Shown piece by piece: positions 36,653 to 45,186 of a DNA stretch of 64,000 nucleotides. Position numbers and translations under genes: made by a program. The notes under the pieces were generated by a model. It did no database searches, was not told the origin of the DNA, and worked only from the letters and a program-made list of their open reading frames with translations. Position 1 is the stretch's first letter. Each line of letters begins with the position of its first letter. This DNA is from Arthrobacter terricola (GTDB lineage: Bacteria > Actinomycetota > Actinomycetes > Actinomycetales > Micrococcaceae), in contig NZ_SMRU01000001.1 in assembly GCF_004354015.1 (NCBI RefSeq), forward strand, positions 1 through 64,000, read 5' to 3'.

Positions 36653-37571
36653 AGCGAATCCTGGGGTCAAGCCAGGCGTACAGGAGGTCGACCAACAGGT
36701 TGGCGGCGACGAACACCAGGACCAATACGCTCACGATGGCCACGACGGTGGGGCCTTCGCTGCGGATCACCGCCTGGTAGAGCTTTTGCCCGACGCCGGG
36801 CACGTTGAAGATTCCTTCGGTGACGATGGCGCCGCCCATGAGGCCGCCGAGGTTCGCACCCAGGTAGGTGACCACGGGAATCATGGAGTTCCGCAGGATG
36901 TGGGCCAGGACCACCCGGGGGCGCGAGAGGCCCTTCGCGGTGGCGGTGCGGACGTAATCGGCGTTCATGTTCTCGATGACCGAAGCACGGGTCAGGCGCA
37001 AGACGTAGGCGAAGGACACCAGGCCAAGGCCCGTCGCCGGGAGGATCAGCGTCCCCCAGTCAGCGCTCGAACCGACGGTCGGCTTGGCCCAGCCGAGCTG
37101 GACGCCGACGAGCAGCTGGAGCACGAAGCCCAGGACAAAAGTGGGAACGGCAATGACAACGAGCGATGCGACCAACACGGTGGAGTCGAACAGCTTTCCT
37201 TTGCGCAGGCCTGCGATCAGGCCGAACGCAACACCGAAGACCGCCTGGATGGCGAGGGCTTCGATGGCGAGCATGGCAGTCACCGGGAAGATGCGGCCGA
37301 GGGTGGCAGCGATCGGCTGTCCGGTGAAGTCCACGCCGAGGTTGAAGGTGAACAGGTTTTTGAGGAACAGTCCGTATTGGACCCAGAACGGCTGGTCCAG
37401 GTTGTATTGCTGGCGAAGCGCGGCAATAACGGCTTCGCTCGGCGGACGGTCGCCGAATAGTGCGCGAATGGGGTCGCCGGGGAGGGCGAAAACCATGAAG
37501 TAGACGAGCAGGGTGGTTCCCAGGAAGACAGGAATGACCTGTAGCAGACGCCGGAGGATGTACTGGATCAC
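36642..37571 (-). CDS. Peptide ABC transporter permease (DppB-like)
   Basis: A 309-residue permease of normal DppB length with six predicted segments. It starts at a GTG, VIQYILRRLLQVIPVFLGTT, the conserved DppB N-terminus. Family motifs are ALPGDPIRALFGDRPP, the LDQPFWVQYGLFLKN loop and the EAA loop TATAKGLSRPRVVLAHILRN. It forms the channel with the DppC-like protein. The gene lies 138 nt after the binding-protein gene, and a hairpin sits in that gap. The ORF extends upstream to 37676 but without family similarity. Confidence 0.92.
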   Translation of the reverse strand: MIQYILRRLLQVIPVFLGTTLLVYFMVFALPGDPIRALFGDRPPSEAVIAALRQQYNLDQPFWVQYGLFLKNLFTFNLGVDFTGQPIAATLGRIFPVTAMLAIEALAIQAVFGVAFGLIAGLRKGKLFDSTVLVASLVVIAVPTFVLGFVLQLLVGVQLGWAKPTVGSSADWGTLILPATGLGLVSFAYVLRLTRASVIENMNADYVRTATAKGLSRPRVVLAHILRNSMIPVVTYLGANLGGLMGGAIVTEGIFNVPGVGQKLYQAVIRSEGPTVVAIVSVLVLVFVAANLLVDLLYAWLDPRIRYEK

Positions 37572-37646
37572 AGCAAGGTTCCCTCGAGGCTCGTGGAAAT
37601 GTGGGATTTCATGTGGGACAGCTTTCGTGCCGGTGCAAGCGCGTTC

Positions 37647-37674
37647 GGGGGCCCGGGTGTGACACCGGACCCCC
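37647..37674 (-). promoter_or_regulatory. Intercistronic stem-loop after the first Opp binding-protein gene
   Basis: GGGGG pairs with CCCCC and, past a C/A mismatch, CCGG(G)TG pairs with CACCGG. A GCGC pair outside extends it to about 37639-37683. It lies between the binding-protein stop (37710) and the permease start (37571), the position expected of an mRNA stabiliser or attenuator. Confidence 0.6.
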
Positions 37675-37709
37675 AAATGCGCTAGCGAGCTTGGAACAGG
37701 TCCAGTGGA

Positions 37710-39392
37710 CTACTTAGCGGTGATGTTGTAGTAGAGCAGGTCGCCGTTCCAGCCGGAGTCGACGTTGCTCACGTTCTGGCTCCAGACGACCTGGCGGGCC
37801 TGGTACCACAGCGGCAGGTTGGGCAGGTCCTGGAAGAGGATCTCCTGTGCCTGGGTGAACTTCTGGTTGGCATCCGCCGTGGTCTTGGAGGCGAGGCCTT
37901 CCTGGAGCAGCTTGTCGAAAGCCGGGTTGCTGTAGCCCTCGTAGTTGGCGCTGGCGCCGGTCTGGAGGACGGGTCCGAGGAAGTTGAACAGGGACGGGTA
38001 GTCTGCCTGCCAGCCAGCGCGGGTGAAGCCCGGGAGGGTCTTTGCCTTACGGAGGTTCAGGATCTCGGCAAACTTGGCGAACGGCTGGCCTTCGGCCTGG
38101 ATGCCGAGGTTGTTCTTCAGGTTGTTGGCAACGGCGTCGATCCATTCCTTGTTGCCGCCGTCGGTGTTGTAAGCGAGCTGCAGGACCTTGCCTGCGGGCC
38201 ACGGGCTCATGGCGTTTGCCTTTGCCCACAGGTCCTTTGCCTTCGCGGCGTCGAACTTCAGGACGTCGGATCCGGGGACGTTGTCGTTGTAGCCGTCAAT
38301 GGACGGAGAGGTGAAGTCCTTGGCCGGGATGCGGGTTCCGCTGAAGACCACCTTGGTGATTTCGTCACGGTTGATCGCCATGGAAATGGCCTGGCGGCGG
38401 AGCTTGCCGGCCTCTCCCTGGAATTCAGGCAAGTAGTTCGGGATGTTGAGCGTCGCGTTGCCGGCGTAAGCCTTGTTCAGGTTGTGGTCCGGGAAGTCCG
38501 TGGTGTAGGTCTTCAGCGCGTTGGTCGGCAGGACGTCGGTGACGTCGAGGTTGTTGGCCTGGATGTCAGTGTAGGCCGGTGCCGGATCGGTGTAGAACTT
38601 GAACGTCACGCCACCGTTCTTGGCGGTGCGCTCGCCTTGGTAGTCGGCATTCTTGACGAGGGCGATCTGGCTGTCGTGCTGCCAGGCACCCTTGGCTGCC
38701 ATCTTGTAGGGGCCGTTGCCGATCGGGTTTTCGCCGAATGCCTTCGGGTCCTTCAGCGCTTCGGCCGGAAGCGGCATGAACGCGGAGTAGCCGAGACGCT
38801 GGGGCCAGTCGGCTTCCGGCTGCGACAGCTTCACGGAGATGGTGTAGTCGTCCTTCAGGACCAAGCCGGACATCGTCTGGGCAGTCGGCGCAGGCACGTC
38901 GTTGGACTTGCCGTCCGCTCCGGTCTCCTTCTTGGTGGCGCTGACGGCGTCATAGCCTTCGATGGACTCGAAGAAGCTGCTGCTCGCCTGGGCATTGGTG
39001 CTCAGCGCGGCGAAGTTCCAGGCATCGACAAAGCTCTTGGCGGTGACTTCCTCGCCATTGGTGAACTTGGTGCCCTTCTTGACCTTGATCGTGTAGTTCT
39101 GGCCATCGGTGGTGTCAATGGAGTCCGCGAGTTCGTTCACGGTCTTTCCACTGGCGTCGTAGCTGGTCAGGCCCTCGAAAAGGAGCTCGACGACGCGGCC
39201 GCCGTACACCTCGTTGGTGTTGGCCGGCATCAGGGGGTGCTGGGGTTCATTGCTGTATGCGGTGATGATCTTGTTCGGATCGCCGGCGGCCTGACCGCTG
39301 CCTCCGGTGCTGGCGCCGCCGCCGCATCCGGTAAGGGCAAGTGCGGCAACCGCGAGCAAGCCAAGAGCTGTGGAAGTGCGCGAGAAACGCAT
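37710..39392 (-). CDS. Peptide ABC transporter substrate-binding lipoprotein (family 5)
   Basis: A 560-residue lipoprotein. The signal peptide (MRFSRTSTALGLLAVAALAL) ends in the lipobox LTGC followed by a Gly/Ser-rich linker. The SBP_bac_5 fold shows VVELLFEGLTSYDASGK, KVKKGTKFTNGEEVTA and GNGPYKMAAKG blocks typical of DppA/OppA proteins. It binds peptides outside the cell for the permease pair encoded after it. The start context TAGGAGGCGGAATGCGTTTC is identical to that of the second binding protein (46962), so the two share a recent origin or a common leader. It opens the operon; tandem 22-bp repeats lie about 180-220 nt upstream. Confidence 0.94.
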   Translation of the reverse strand: MRFSRTSTALGLLAVAALALTGCGGGASTGGSGQAAGDPNKIITAYSNEPQHPLMPANTNEVYGGRVVELLFEGLTSYDASGKTVNELADSIDTTDGQNYTIKVKKGTKFTNGEEVTAKSFVDAWNFAALSTNAQASSSFFESIEGYDAVSATKKETGADGKSNDVPAPTAQTMSGLVLKDDYTISVKLSQPEADWPQRLGYSAFMPLPAEALKDPKAFGENPIGNGPYKMAAKGAWQHDSQIALVKNADYQGERTAKNGGVTFKFYTDPAPAYTDIQANNLDVTDVLPTNALKTYTTDFPDHNLNKAYAGNATLNIPNYLPEFQGEAGKLRRQAISMAINRDEITKVVFSGTRIPAKDFTSPSIDGYNDNVPGSDVLKFDAAKAKDLWAKANAMSPWPAGKVLQLAYNTDGGNKEWIDAVANNLKNNLGIQAEGQPFAKFAEILNLRKAKTLPGFTRAGWQADYPSLFNFLGPVLQTGASANYEGYSNPAFDKLLQEGLASKTTADANQKFTQAQEILFQDLPNLPLWYQARQVVWSQNVSNVDSGWNGDLLYYNITAK

Positions 39393-39568
39393 TCCGCCTC
39401 CTATGGAGTCAGGGGGATTAGTCAGGGCAACTCACGGTTGCCGCTGGGCCAGGCACAGAGATGTCCTGTGACGAGGCCTACATGGATGTGTAATCCTAAC
39501 CACAGCTTGTCCGAAATATGGAATCCTCTTGGCACTTTCCAGCGATTATGCATATGACAGTTTTAGTA

Positions 39569-39612
39569 ATGAAGCAGTCATTTCAAGTAAATGAAGCAGT
39601 CACTTCACGTAA
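39569..39612. repeat. Tandem 22-bp direct repeat, candidate operator upstream of the first Opp operon
   Basis: Two adjacent 22-bp units, ATGAAGCAGTCA(T/C)TTCA(A/C)GTAA, differ at two positions. Each contains the inverted pair TGAA-N8-TTCA. The 22-bp spacing puts both on the same face of the helix. The site lies between the terminator of the second Opp operon (39731) and the start of the first (39392), with no gene in 39393-39817. Confidence 0.7.
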
Positions 39613-39730
39613 CAGGTTACTCACTGGTAGACTTGTCAGGCCTGACCCTTGTTTTCCCGCGGAAATCCGGGGTTTCTCGCAGTACCCGAAACACCGCGGA
39701 GATGGATTAAAGCATCGGCGCCGCAAGCGC

Positions 39731-39763
39731 AAAAAAGCCCCGAAGCCGGTTGGCTCAGGGCTC
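39731..39763 (-). terminator. Rho-independent terminator of the second Opp operon
   Basis: Read on the minus strand, AGCCC, GAGCC and an AACC loop pair with GGCT and GGGGCT and are followed by six T. It lies 55 nt after the dual-ATPase stop at 39818. The rest of 39393-39817 contains the 22-bp repeats and no gene. Confidence 0.88.
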
Positions 39764-39817
39764 TTTCGTCGTCAAGGGCAGGCTATGCTGCCACGCCGGA
39801 GGTGGCGCTGGAGGGCG

Positions 39818-41665
39818 CTACTCGATCCCGGCGGCCATCAACTGTTCACGCAGTTCCCGGCGCTCCCGTTGCTTTTCCGGGTCCGGAAGGGGAACGGCAG
39901 CCAACAGCCGCTGCGTGTACGCCTCCTGCGGGTTGCGCAGGATCTGGTCGCGGGTTCCCTGCTCCACGATCCGCCCGCGTTGCATCACGCAGATACGGTC
40001 GGCCAGCACGTCCACCACGGCGAGGTCGTGCGTGACGAAGAGGCACGCGAACCCCAGTTCCTTCTGGAGGCTCTGGAAGAGTTCCAGCACCTTGGCCTGC
40101 ACGGAAACGTCCAGCGCCGACGTCGGCTCATCCGCCACCATCAGCTTGGGCTGGAGCGACAACGCCCGGGCGATTCCAACCCTCTGCTTCTGGCCGCCGG
40201 ACAACTCGTGCGGGTATCGGTTGCGATAGCTCCGCGGAAGTTCCACTTGGTCGAGGAGGTTCTCGATCCGCTTCTGCAGGTCCACACCCTTGGCCACCCC
40301 GGCGAGGTACATGGGCTCGCCAATGCTCTCACCAATCGGCAAACGCGGGTTGAGCGAGGACGACGGGTCCTGGAAGACCATGCCGATATCGCGCCGGACC
40401 TGGTGGAGTTGCTTGCCGTTCCGCTTGGCGGCGGAAATATCCTGCCCCACCACGTGCATCTTGCCTGCGGCCACCGGCAAGAGCCCGACGGCGGCACGTC
40501 CGATGGTCGTTTTGCCGGAACCGGATTCGCCGACCAGGCCTACGACCTGCCCGGGGTAGATCACGAGGTTGGCGCCTTCAACCGCTCGGAAGGCGGGGAC
40601 GCGGCCCTGCTTCGGGTACTCGATGGCGACGTCGATCAATTCGAGGACCGGGCTGCCTTTGGGCTTTGCAGCTTCCTCGGCGGCAGCCTTCAGGGCCTCC
40701 TGGTTCTCGCGCTCGCGACGCAGCAACTCGTCATGCTCAACGGAGTCCAGCTCCGTCTTGGTTGCAGCTGCCAAGGCGGCGGTGACGTCAACATCCGCGG
40801 ACTCCGCGCTTTGGCCAAGGTGCGGGACGGCAGCCAAGAGCGCCTGGGTGTATTCGTGCTGCGGATTGCTGAAGATCTGCTGCGCCGTTCCGGTCTCCAC
40901 GATGACGCCTTTGCGCATGACGGCGATGCGGTCGGCGAGGTCGGCCACCACGCCCATATCGTGCGTGATGAGCACGATCGCGCTATCCAGCTTATTGCGG
41001 AGGTGCCGCATCAAATCCAGGATTTCGGCCTGCACCGTGACGTCCAGGGCGGTGGTCGGTTCGTCCGCGATCAGGAGCCTGGGGTCGCAGGACAACGATT
41101 GGGCGATCATGGCTCGTTGCCGCTGCCCGCCCGACAATTGGTGCGGGTAGGACTTGAAGGCCTTTTCCGGATCGGGGAGTTCCACAAGGTCAAGCATCCG
41201 CAGGGCGCGTTGCTTCGCTTCATCCGGCGAGATGGTGTTGTGCAGCCGCAGGGTCTCCACAATCTGGGCGCCTACGGTGTAAACGGGGTTAAGCGCTGTC
41301 ATAGGCTCCTGGAAGATCACCGCCACATCCTTGCCGCGAACTTCCCTGATGGCCGAAGCCTTGGCCCCGAGCAACTCCTTGCCCCCGAGCTTGACGCTTC
41401 CCCGCACGCGGCTGTTGCTGGGCAACAGCCCCAGAAGTGCCATGGAACTCGCGCTCTTCCCGGAGCCGGACTCACCGACAATCGCCAGGACCTCACCTGC
41501 CCGGACCTCGTAGTTCAGGCCAATCGCGGCCGGCACCCATTTCTTCTCCACGCCGAAGTCGACGCTGAGGTCACGCACTTCCAGGACCACGCGTCCCGGC
41601 TCAACCCTGTCCGAAGCCGTTTCAAGCGGTGTGGCTTCCGGTTCGGGAATAGCGTTGTCAGTCAT
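39818..41665 (-). CDS. Peptide ABC transporter, fused dual ATP-binding protein
   Basis: A 615-residue two-domain ATPase of the OppDF type. The first domain has GESGSGKSASSMALLGLLP and LSGGQRQRAMIAQSLSCDP. The second, from about residue 330, has GESGSGKTTIGRAAVGLLP and LSGGQKQRVGIARALSLQP. A longer linker (about 285-335, ending in a KAAAEEAAKPKGS-like segment) separates them. It should power the permeases at 42420-45052. Its gene is separated from them by 754 nt that carry an opposite-strand PH-domain gene, so it probably has its own promoter in 41666-41744. The N-terminal 30 residues are acidic and variable. Confidence 0.93.
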   Translation of the reverse strand: MTDNAIPEPEATPLETASDRVEPGRVVLEVRDLSVDFGVEKKWVPAAIGLNYEVRAGEVLAIVGESGSGKSASSMALLGLLPSNSRVRGSVKLGGKELLGAKASAIREVRGKDVAVIFQEPMTALNPVYTVGAQIVETLRLHNTISPDEAKQRALRMLDLVELPDPEKAFKSYPHQLSGGQRQRAMIAQSLSCDPRLLIADEPTTALDVTVQAEILDLMRHLRNKLDSAIVLITHDMGVVADLADRIAVMRKGVIVETGTAQQIFSNPQHEYTQALLAAVPHLGQSAESADVDVTAALAAATKTELDSVEHDELLRRERENQEALKAAAEEAAKPKGSPVLELIDVAIEYPKQGRVPAFRAVEGANLVIYPGQVVGLVGESGSGKTTIGRAAVGLLPVAAGKMHVVGQDISAAKRNGKQLHQVRRDIGMVFQDPSSSLNPRLPIGESIGEPMYLAGVAKGVDLQKRIENLLDQVELPRSYRNRYPHELSGGQKQRVGIARALSLQPKLMVADEPTSALDVSVQAKVLELFQSLQKELGFACLFVTHDLAVVDVLADRICVMQRGRIVEQGTRDQILRNPQEAYTQRLLAAVPLPDPEKQRERRELREQLMAAGIE

Positions 41666-41744
41666 GGTGGGTCTTCCCTTCCACCCGGGCCACCCTCCAC
41701 AAGGTGATTAGTGAAGTAGCCCGGAATCCTGAATTATTAGGGGC

Positions 41745-42374
41745 ATGAGCCCTGAGCCGCATGCCGGAAATGTCGAAATCTTCAAGGCGCGAACCAGCAA
41801 GCTGCTCGCTTGGACGTGCTGGGCGGTTGCCGCGATTGGAATCATCGTCACGCTCGCCGTCGGCGGACCACGGAACCTTCCTGGAACTGCTCCCCTGTTG
41901 CTGCTCGCATTCCTTGGATGGCTGCTCTTCTGGCGGCCGGCCGTGCTGGTCATGGACTCGGGCGTGACGTTGGAAAATCCCTACCGAACCATTGACGTCC
42001 CTTGGGATGCCTTGGTGCAGGTCGATACCCGGTACGCCCTCACCCTCATGACCCCGCACAAGAAGTACCCCGCCTGGGCAGCTCCGGCCCCCGGCATCTG
42101 GGGAGGCCGGAACGCCCGCCCGGAGCACTTGCGGGGACTTCCCGAAACTACCTACGGTCCCGGCAGCTCCGTCCGTCCCGGAGACCTCCGGAACACGGAT
42201 TCGGGGGCTGCCGCAGTGCTGGTCCGCGCCCGCTGGCGGGACTTGGTGGAATCCGGCCGCGTCGAGCCTGGCCGCGCCGAAGACACGGCGGTGGCCGTGC
42301 GGATCGAATGGCTCCGCCTCGGAGGCACCATAGTCCTCGCCGCAGCGAGCTACTGGGCGATCTTCATCCAATGA
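41745..42374 (+). CDS. PH-domain membrane protein (bPH_6-like)
   Basis: A 209-residue protein. Two membrane segments near residues 20-60 (LAWTCWAVAAIGIIVTLAVG and APLLLLAFLGWLLFWRPAVL) precede a PH-like domain with VMDSGVTLENPYRTIDVPWD and VQVDTRYALTLMTP. A final hydrophobic segment lies at the C-terminus. Bacterial PH-domain proteins of this kind are common in actinobacteria and their function is unknown. It lies on the plus strand between two minus-strand transporter genes that would normally be contiguous, so it interrupts an operon. It is divergent from the dual ATPase. Confidence 0.8.
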   Translation: MSPEPHAGNVEIFKARTSKLLAWTCWAVAAIGIIVTLAVGGPRNLPGTAPLLLLAFLGWLLFWRPAVLVMDSGVTLENPYRTIDVPWDALVQVDTRYALTLMTPHKKYPAWAAPAPGIWGGRNARPEHLRGLPETTYGPGSSVRPGDLRNTDSGAAAVLVRARWRDLVESGRVEPGRAEDTAVAVRIEWLRLGGTIVLAAASYWAIFIQ

Positions 42375-42419
42375 GGCCCCTCGGGCCTCAACGAGCCCGA
42401 TACCCCTGACGGGAATCAC

Positions 42420-43514
42420 TCACTGTTCCTTCGGCACATTGGGGACTACCGGCGTCGTACTTGAATGCCGTGTGGTTTCAACGGCGCTCTTCGCCTTGAA
42501 CTTCTTCTGGCGCGGGTCGAAAGCGTCCCGCAGGCCGTCGCCGATGAAGTTGATGCTGAGGCAGATCAAGATGATGAACAGGCCCGGGAACCAAAACAGC
42601 CAAGGGCGCGTGGCGAAGGCTTCCTGGTTTTGCGCCACCAGGAGGCCCAGCGAAATATCCGGTGCGTGCACGCCGAGTCCCAGATAGCTCAACGCCGTCT
42701 CAAGCAGGATTGCCGCGGACATAGTCAGGGTGACGTTGACGATCAGGACGCCGACGGCGTTCGGCAGGATGTGCTTGAAGATGATCCTCGCGTTCGATGC
42801 CCCGGAAATGCGGGCAGCGTCCACGAATTCCCGCTCGCGGAGCGTCAGGAATTCGCCGCGGACCAAACGCGCAAGGCCAACCCAGCTGACAAAGCCGAGG
42901 AAGATGCCAAGAATCACGACGCCGTTGCTGGAAGCGAAGCTCGCAAACCAGCTGCCCTCGTCCCTCCGGTTGGCGATCTGGCCAACGACGGCGGCGAGAA
43001 GGAGCACGGGAATGATGATGATGACGTCCGTGAGGCGCATCAGCACTGCTTCAACCCAACCGCGGAAATACCCGGCAAGACCTCCGACAATCGCGCCAAC
43101 GGCACCCGCGATCGCCCCGATCAGGACCATGACAGTGATGGACTGTTGGGCGCCGCGCATGGTCATTGCAAACAAGTCGCGGCCGATGCGGTCCTGGCCG
43201 AAGGGGTGCTCGCCCCAAGCGAGCGGCCACAATGACGCCGTCGGAGCGCCGTCGTTCACCAGGGGCGAAACGTCGAGGTAGTTGTACTTCCACCATCCCG
43301 GAAGACCCCAGGCCCCGACTGAGGTGAAGGCGAGGACAAGGATGATGGCGAGGACGGCCAAGCCGACCAAGGCGCCCGTGTGGCCAAAGAACCGTTTACG
43401 GACAATCTGGCCTTGGCTCAGGCCGCTGGTCTCTTCGCTGCTGGCTTCGGTGGCTGCAGCCTCTGCAAGCGCCTGTTGCGCGAGGATTTCTTCCTCTTGT
43501 GTTGGCTGGCTCAT
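42420..43514 (-). CDS. Peptide ABC transporter permease (DppC-like)
   Basis: A 364-residue permease. The N-terminal 45 residues are an Ala/Glu-rich cytosolic region. The first membrane segment is ALVGLAVLAIILVLAFTSVG. A loop with EHPFGQDRIGRDLFAMTMRG and a core with EAA loop DAARISGASNARIIFKHILP follow. The C-terminus is extended by about 40 basic and proline-rich residues compared with most DppC. The start overlaps the upstream permease stop as ATGA. It partners the unusually long DppB-like protein. Confidence 0.92.
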   Translation of the reverse strand: MSQPTQEEEILAQQALAEAAATEASSEETSGLSQGQIVRKRFFGHTGALVGLAVLAIILVLAFTSVGAWGLPGWWKYNYLDVSPLVNDGAPTASLWPLAWGEHPFGQDRIGRDLFAMTMRGAQQSITVMVLIGAIAGAVGAIVGGLAGYFRGWVEAVLMRLTDVIIIIPVLLLAAVVGQIANRRDEGSWFASFASSNGVVILGIFLGFVSWVGLARLVRGEFLTLREREFVDAARISGASNARIIFKHILPNAVGVLIVNVTLTMSAAILLETALSYLGLGVHAPDISLGLLVAQNQEAFATRPWLFWFPGLFIILICLSINFIGDGLRDAFDPRQKKFKAKSAVETTRHSSTTPVVPNVPKEQ

Positions 43515-45052
43515 GCTTTGATCCTTACGCGTGGGTCGAGGGCGGAGTACGCGAGGTCCGCTATGAGGTTGAATGCCATGGCTGTGATGGCGACGCACAC
43601 GAAGACACCCATGACAGGGTTGGGATCGGTGTGCAGCAGTCCGTCGATAAACAGGAAGCCCATCCCGTGGACGGAGAACACCGTCTCTGTGATGACGGCA
43701 CCACCGATCAAGGCGCCGATATCGAAGGCAACAATCGTCGCGATCGGAATCAAAGCGTTCCGGAAGGCATGGCCCATGATCACGGAACGTTCGCTGAGGC
43801 CCTTGGCGCGAGCCGTCCGGATGTAGTCCATGTTCATGATTTCCAGCATGGACGAGCGTGTGAAGCGCGTGTAGCTCGCCAACGAAACAAGGATCAGGGC
43901 AATGGTCGGCAGCACGAGGTGGGTCATCGTGTCCGTTGACAGGACCCAGAAGTCCCCCTGGATGTTGGGAGTCCCCGCGCCGATGGTCGCAATAGGACGC
44001 CCGCGGACCCTGCTGTTGTCGAAGTACGACGGCCATGCCTGCATGTACCTGTCGATCAGGACAAGCGCGCCGACGAGGAACGCGGTGATTCCGGCGGCAC
44101 GCATTGACTGTCCACGGTCGTAGCCGCCCATGAAATAACCGACCGCAACACCGATCAGGATGGTGCCGACGGCGAGGATGAAGATCATGAGCCCAGTGGC
44201 TTCATTGAGCAGCGGCTGCACGGCGAAGTAGGCAATGACCCCGATGGCCACGACGATCAGGCTGGACTGCAACGCCTTGCGGTTCTTGAGGCCGGACACC
44301 AGAACCGTGATTCCGACGGCGATGCCCGCACCCAGGATGGCGATGACCACCGGCCCCAACCCGGGATTGCGGAACCAGAGCGTGATCGAGAAGTAGATGA
44401 GGATCAGTGTGACGACCGCGAACACGGTGCCGCCCACGATCAGTCGACGCTTGGCCGCCCCGCCAACCACGACGGCGGCGATCACGCCGAGGACCGCCCC
44501 GATCCCGAGCGCCACTCCCGGTGGTATTTGCGGATTTCGGAGGAAGTCGTTGAAGCCGATGGCACCGAACTCCTTGAGGAGTACGGCGACCCAGAAGATC
44601 GGCAGGGAGAAGAACAGGAATGCCATGAACGTCACTCCGTAGTCCAGCGCGCTGTACTGGCGGAGGGCGGTGACGATACCCAACGAGATGCCGATGAGGA
44701 TGGCAAGGACCGTGGCCCCGGTAACCAGGGTGAGGGTCTGGACCAGCGCGAATCCGAGGGCCTCGGTAATCGGCTGGCCGGCGATGTTCTTACCCAGGTT
44801 GCACGCGTTCCCGAAGGGAACCAGGCATTGCGCGGCTCCCCCCAGCCATTTGAAGTAGCGCACCGGGGCGGGGGTGTCCAGGTCAAGGAGGGAGCTGCGT
44901 GCGTCCATGAGCGCTTGCCTGTTGGGCGCACTACTGGCGCGGAGATCGGCCAGTGGGTCTCCGGACAACGCTGTCAGGAGATACACCAGGAACGATGCTC
45001 CAAGGAGAATCAAAGCGGCGGTCACTAGTCGCCGGACAACATAGGTCAACAT
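43511..45052 (-). CDS. Peptide ABC transporter permease (DppB-like) with a large internal membrane insertion
   Basis: A 513-residue protein, against about 310-340 for usual DppB. Residues 1-170 match the family (MLTYVVRRLVTAALILLGAS, ALSGDPLADLRAS, FSLPIFWVAVLLKEFGA). From about 375 the core resumes with THLVLPTIALILVSLASYTR and the EAA loop TARAKGLSERSVIMGHAFRN. Between about 178 and 345 lies extra sequence with roughly six hydrophobic segments (starting near 180, 204, 234, 263, 287 and 319). That gives perhaps 12 segments instead of 6. The frame is intact, so it is an inserted domain rather than a frameshift. It pairs with the DppC-like protein at 42420-43514. Confidence 0.9.
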   Translation of the reverse strand: MLTYVVRRLVTAALILLGASFLVYLLTALSGDPLADLRASSAPNRQALMDARSSLLDLDTPAPVRYFKWLGGAAQCLVPFGNACNLGKNIAGQPITEALGFALVQTLTLVTGATVLAILIGISLGIVTALRQYSALDYGVTFMAFLFFSLPIFWVAVLLKEFGAIGFNDFLRNPQIPPGVALGIGAVLGVIAAVVVGGAAKRRLIVGGTVFAVVTLILIYFSITLWFRNPGLGPVVIAILGAGIAVGITVLVSGLKNRKALQSSLIVVAIGVIAYFAVQPLLNEATGLMIFILAVGTILIGVAVGYFMGGYDRGQSMRAAGITAFLVGALVLIDRYMQAWPSYFDNSRVRGRPIATIGAGTPNIQGDFWVLSTDTMTHLVLPTIALILVSLASYTRFTRSSMLEIMNMDYIRTARAKGLSERSVIMGHAFRNALIPIATIVAFDIGALIGGAVITETVFSVHGMGFLFIDGLLHTDPNPVMGVFVCVAITAMAFNLIADLAYSALDPRVRIKA

Positions 45053-45123
45053 TTGTGAGGAACCTCGAAATCCAGGCCCGGGGTCGCCGGTGCCCATTGC
45101 AGTTGCCGATCGACCAACCGAAA

Positions 45124-45155
45124 GCGCCGGGACCAAGTTACGTCGGTCCCGGCGC
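45124..45155 (-). promoter_or_regulatory. Intercistronic stem-loop after the second Opp binding-protein gene
   Basis: A perfect 11-bp stem, GCGCCGGGACC pairing with GGTCCCGGCGC around a 10-nt loop. It sits 31 nt after the binding-protein stop and 71 nt before the permease start. It has no U-tract and probably protects the upstream transcript. Confidence 0.65.
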
Positions 45156-45186
45156 CTCGGCTGGTCATGTGCTCAGTGAGCGGGGT

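Noticed and set aside
39518..41707. A 729-codon plus-strand frame across the second dual ATPase
   Set aside because: Antisense to a protein with two complete ABC ATPase motif sets and no independent start signal or domain.
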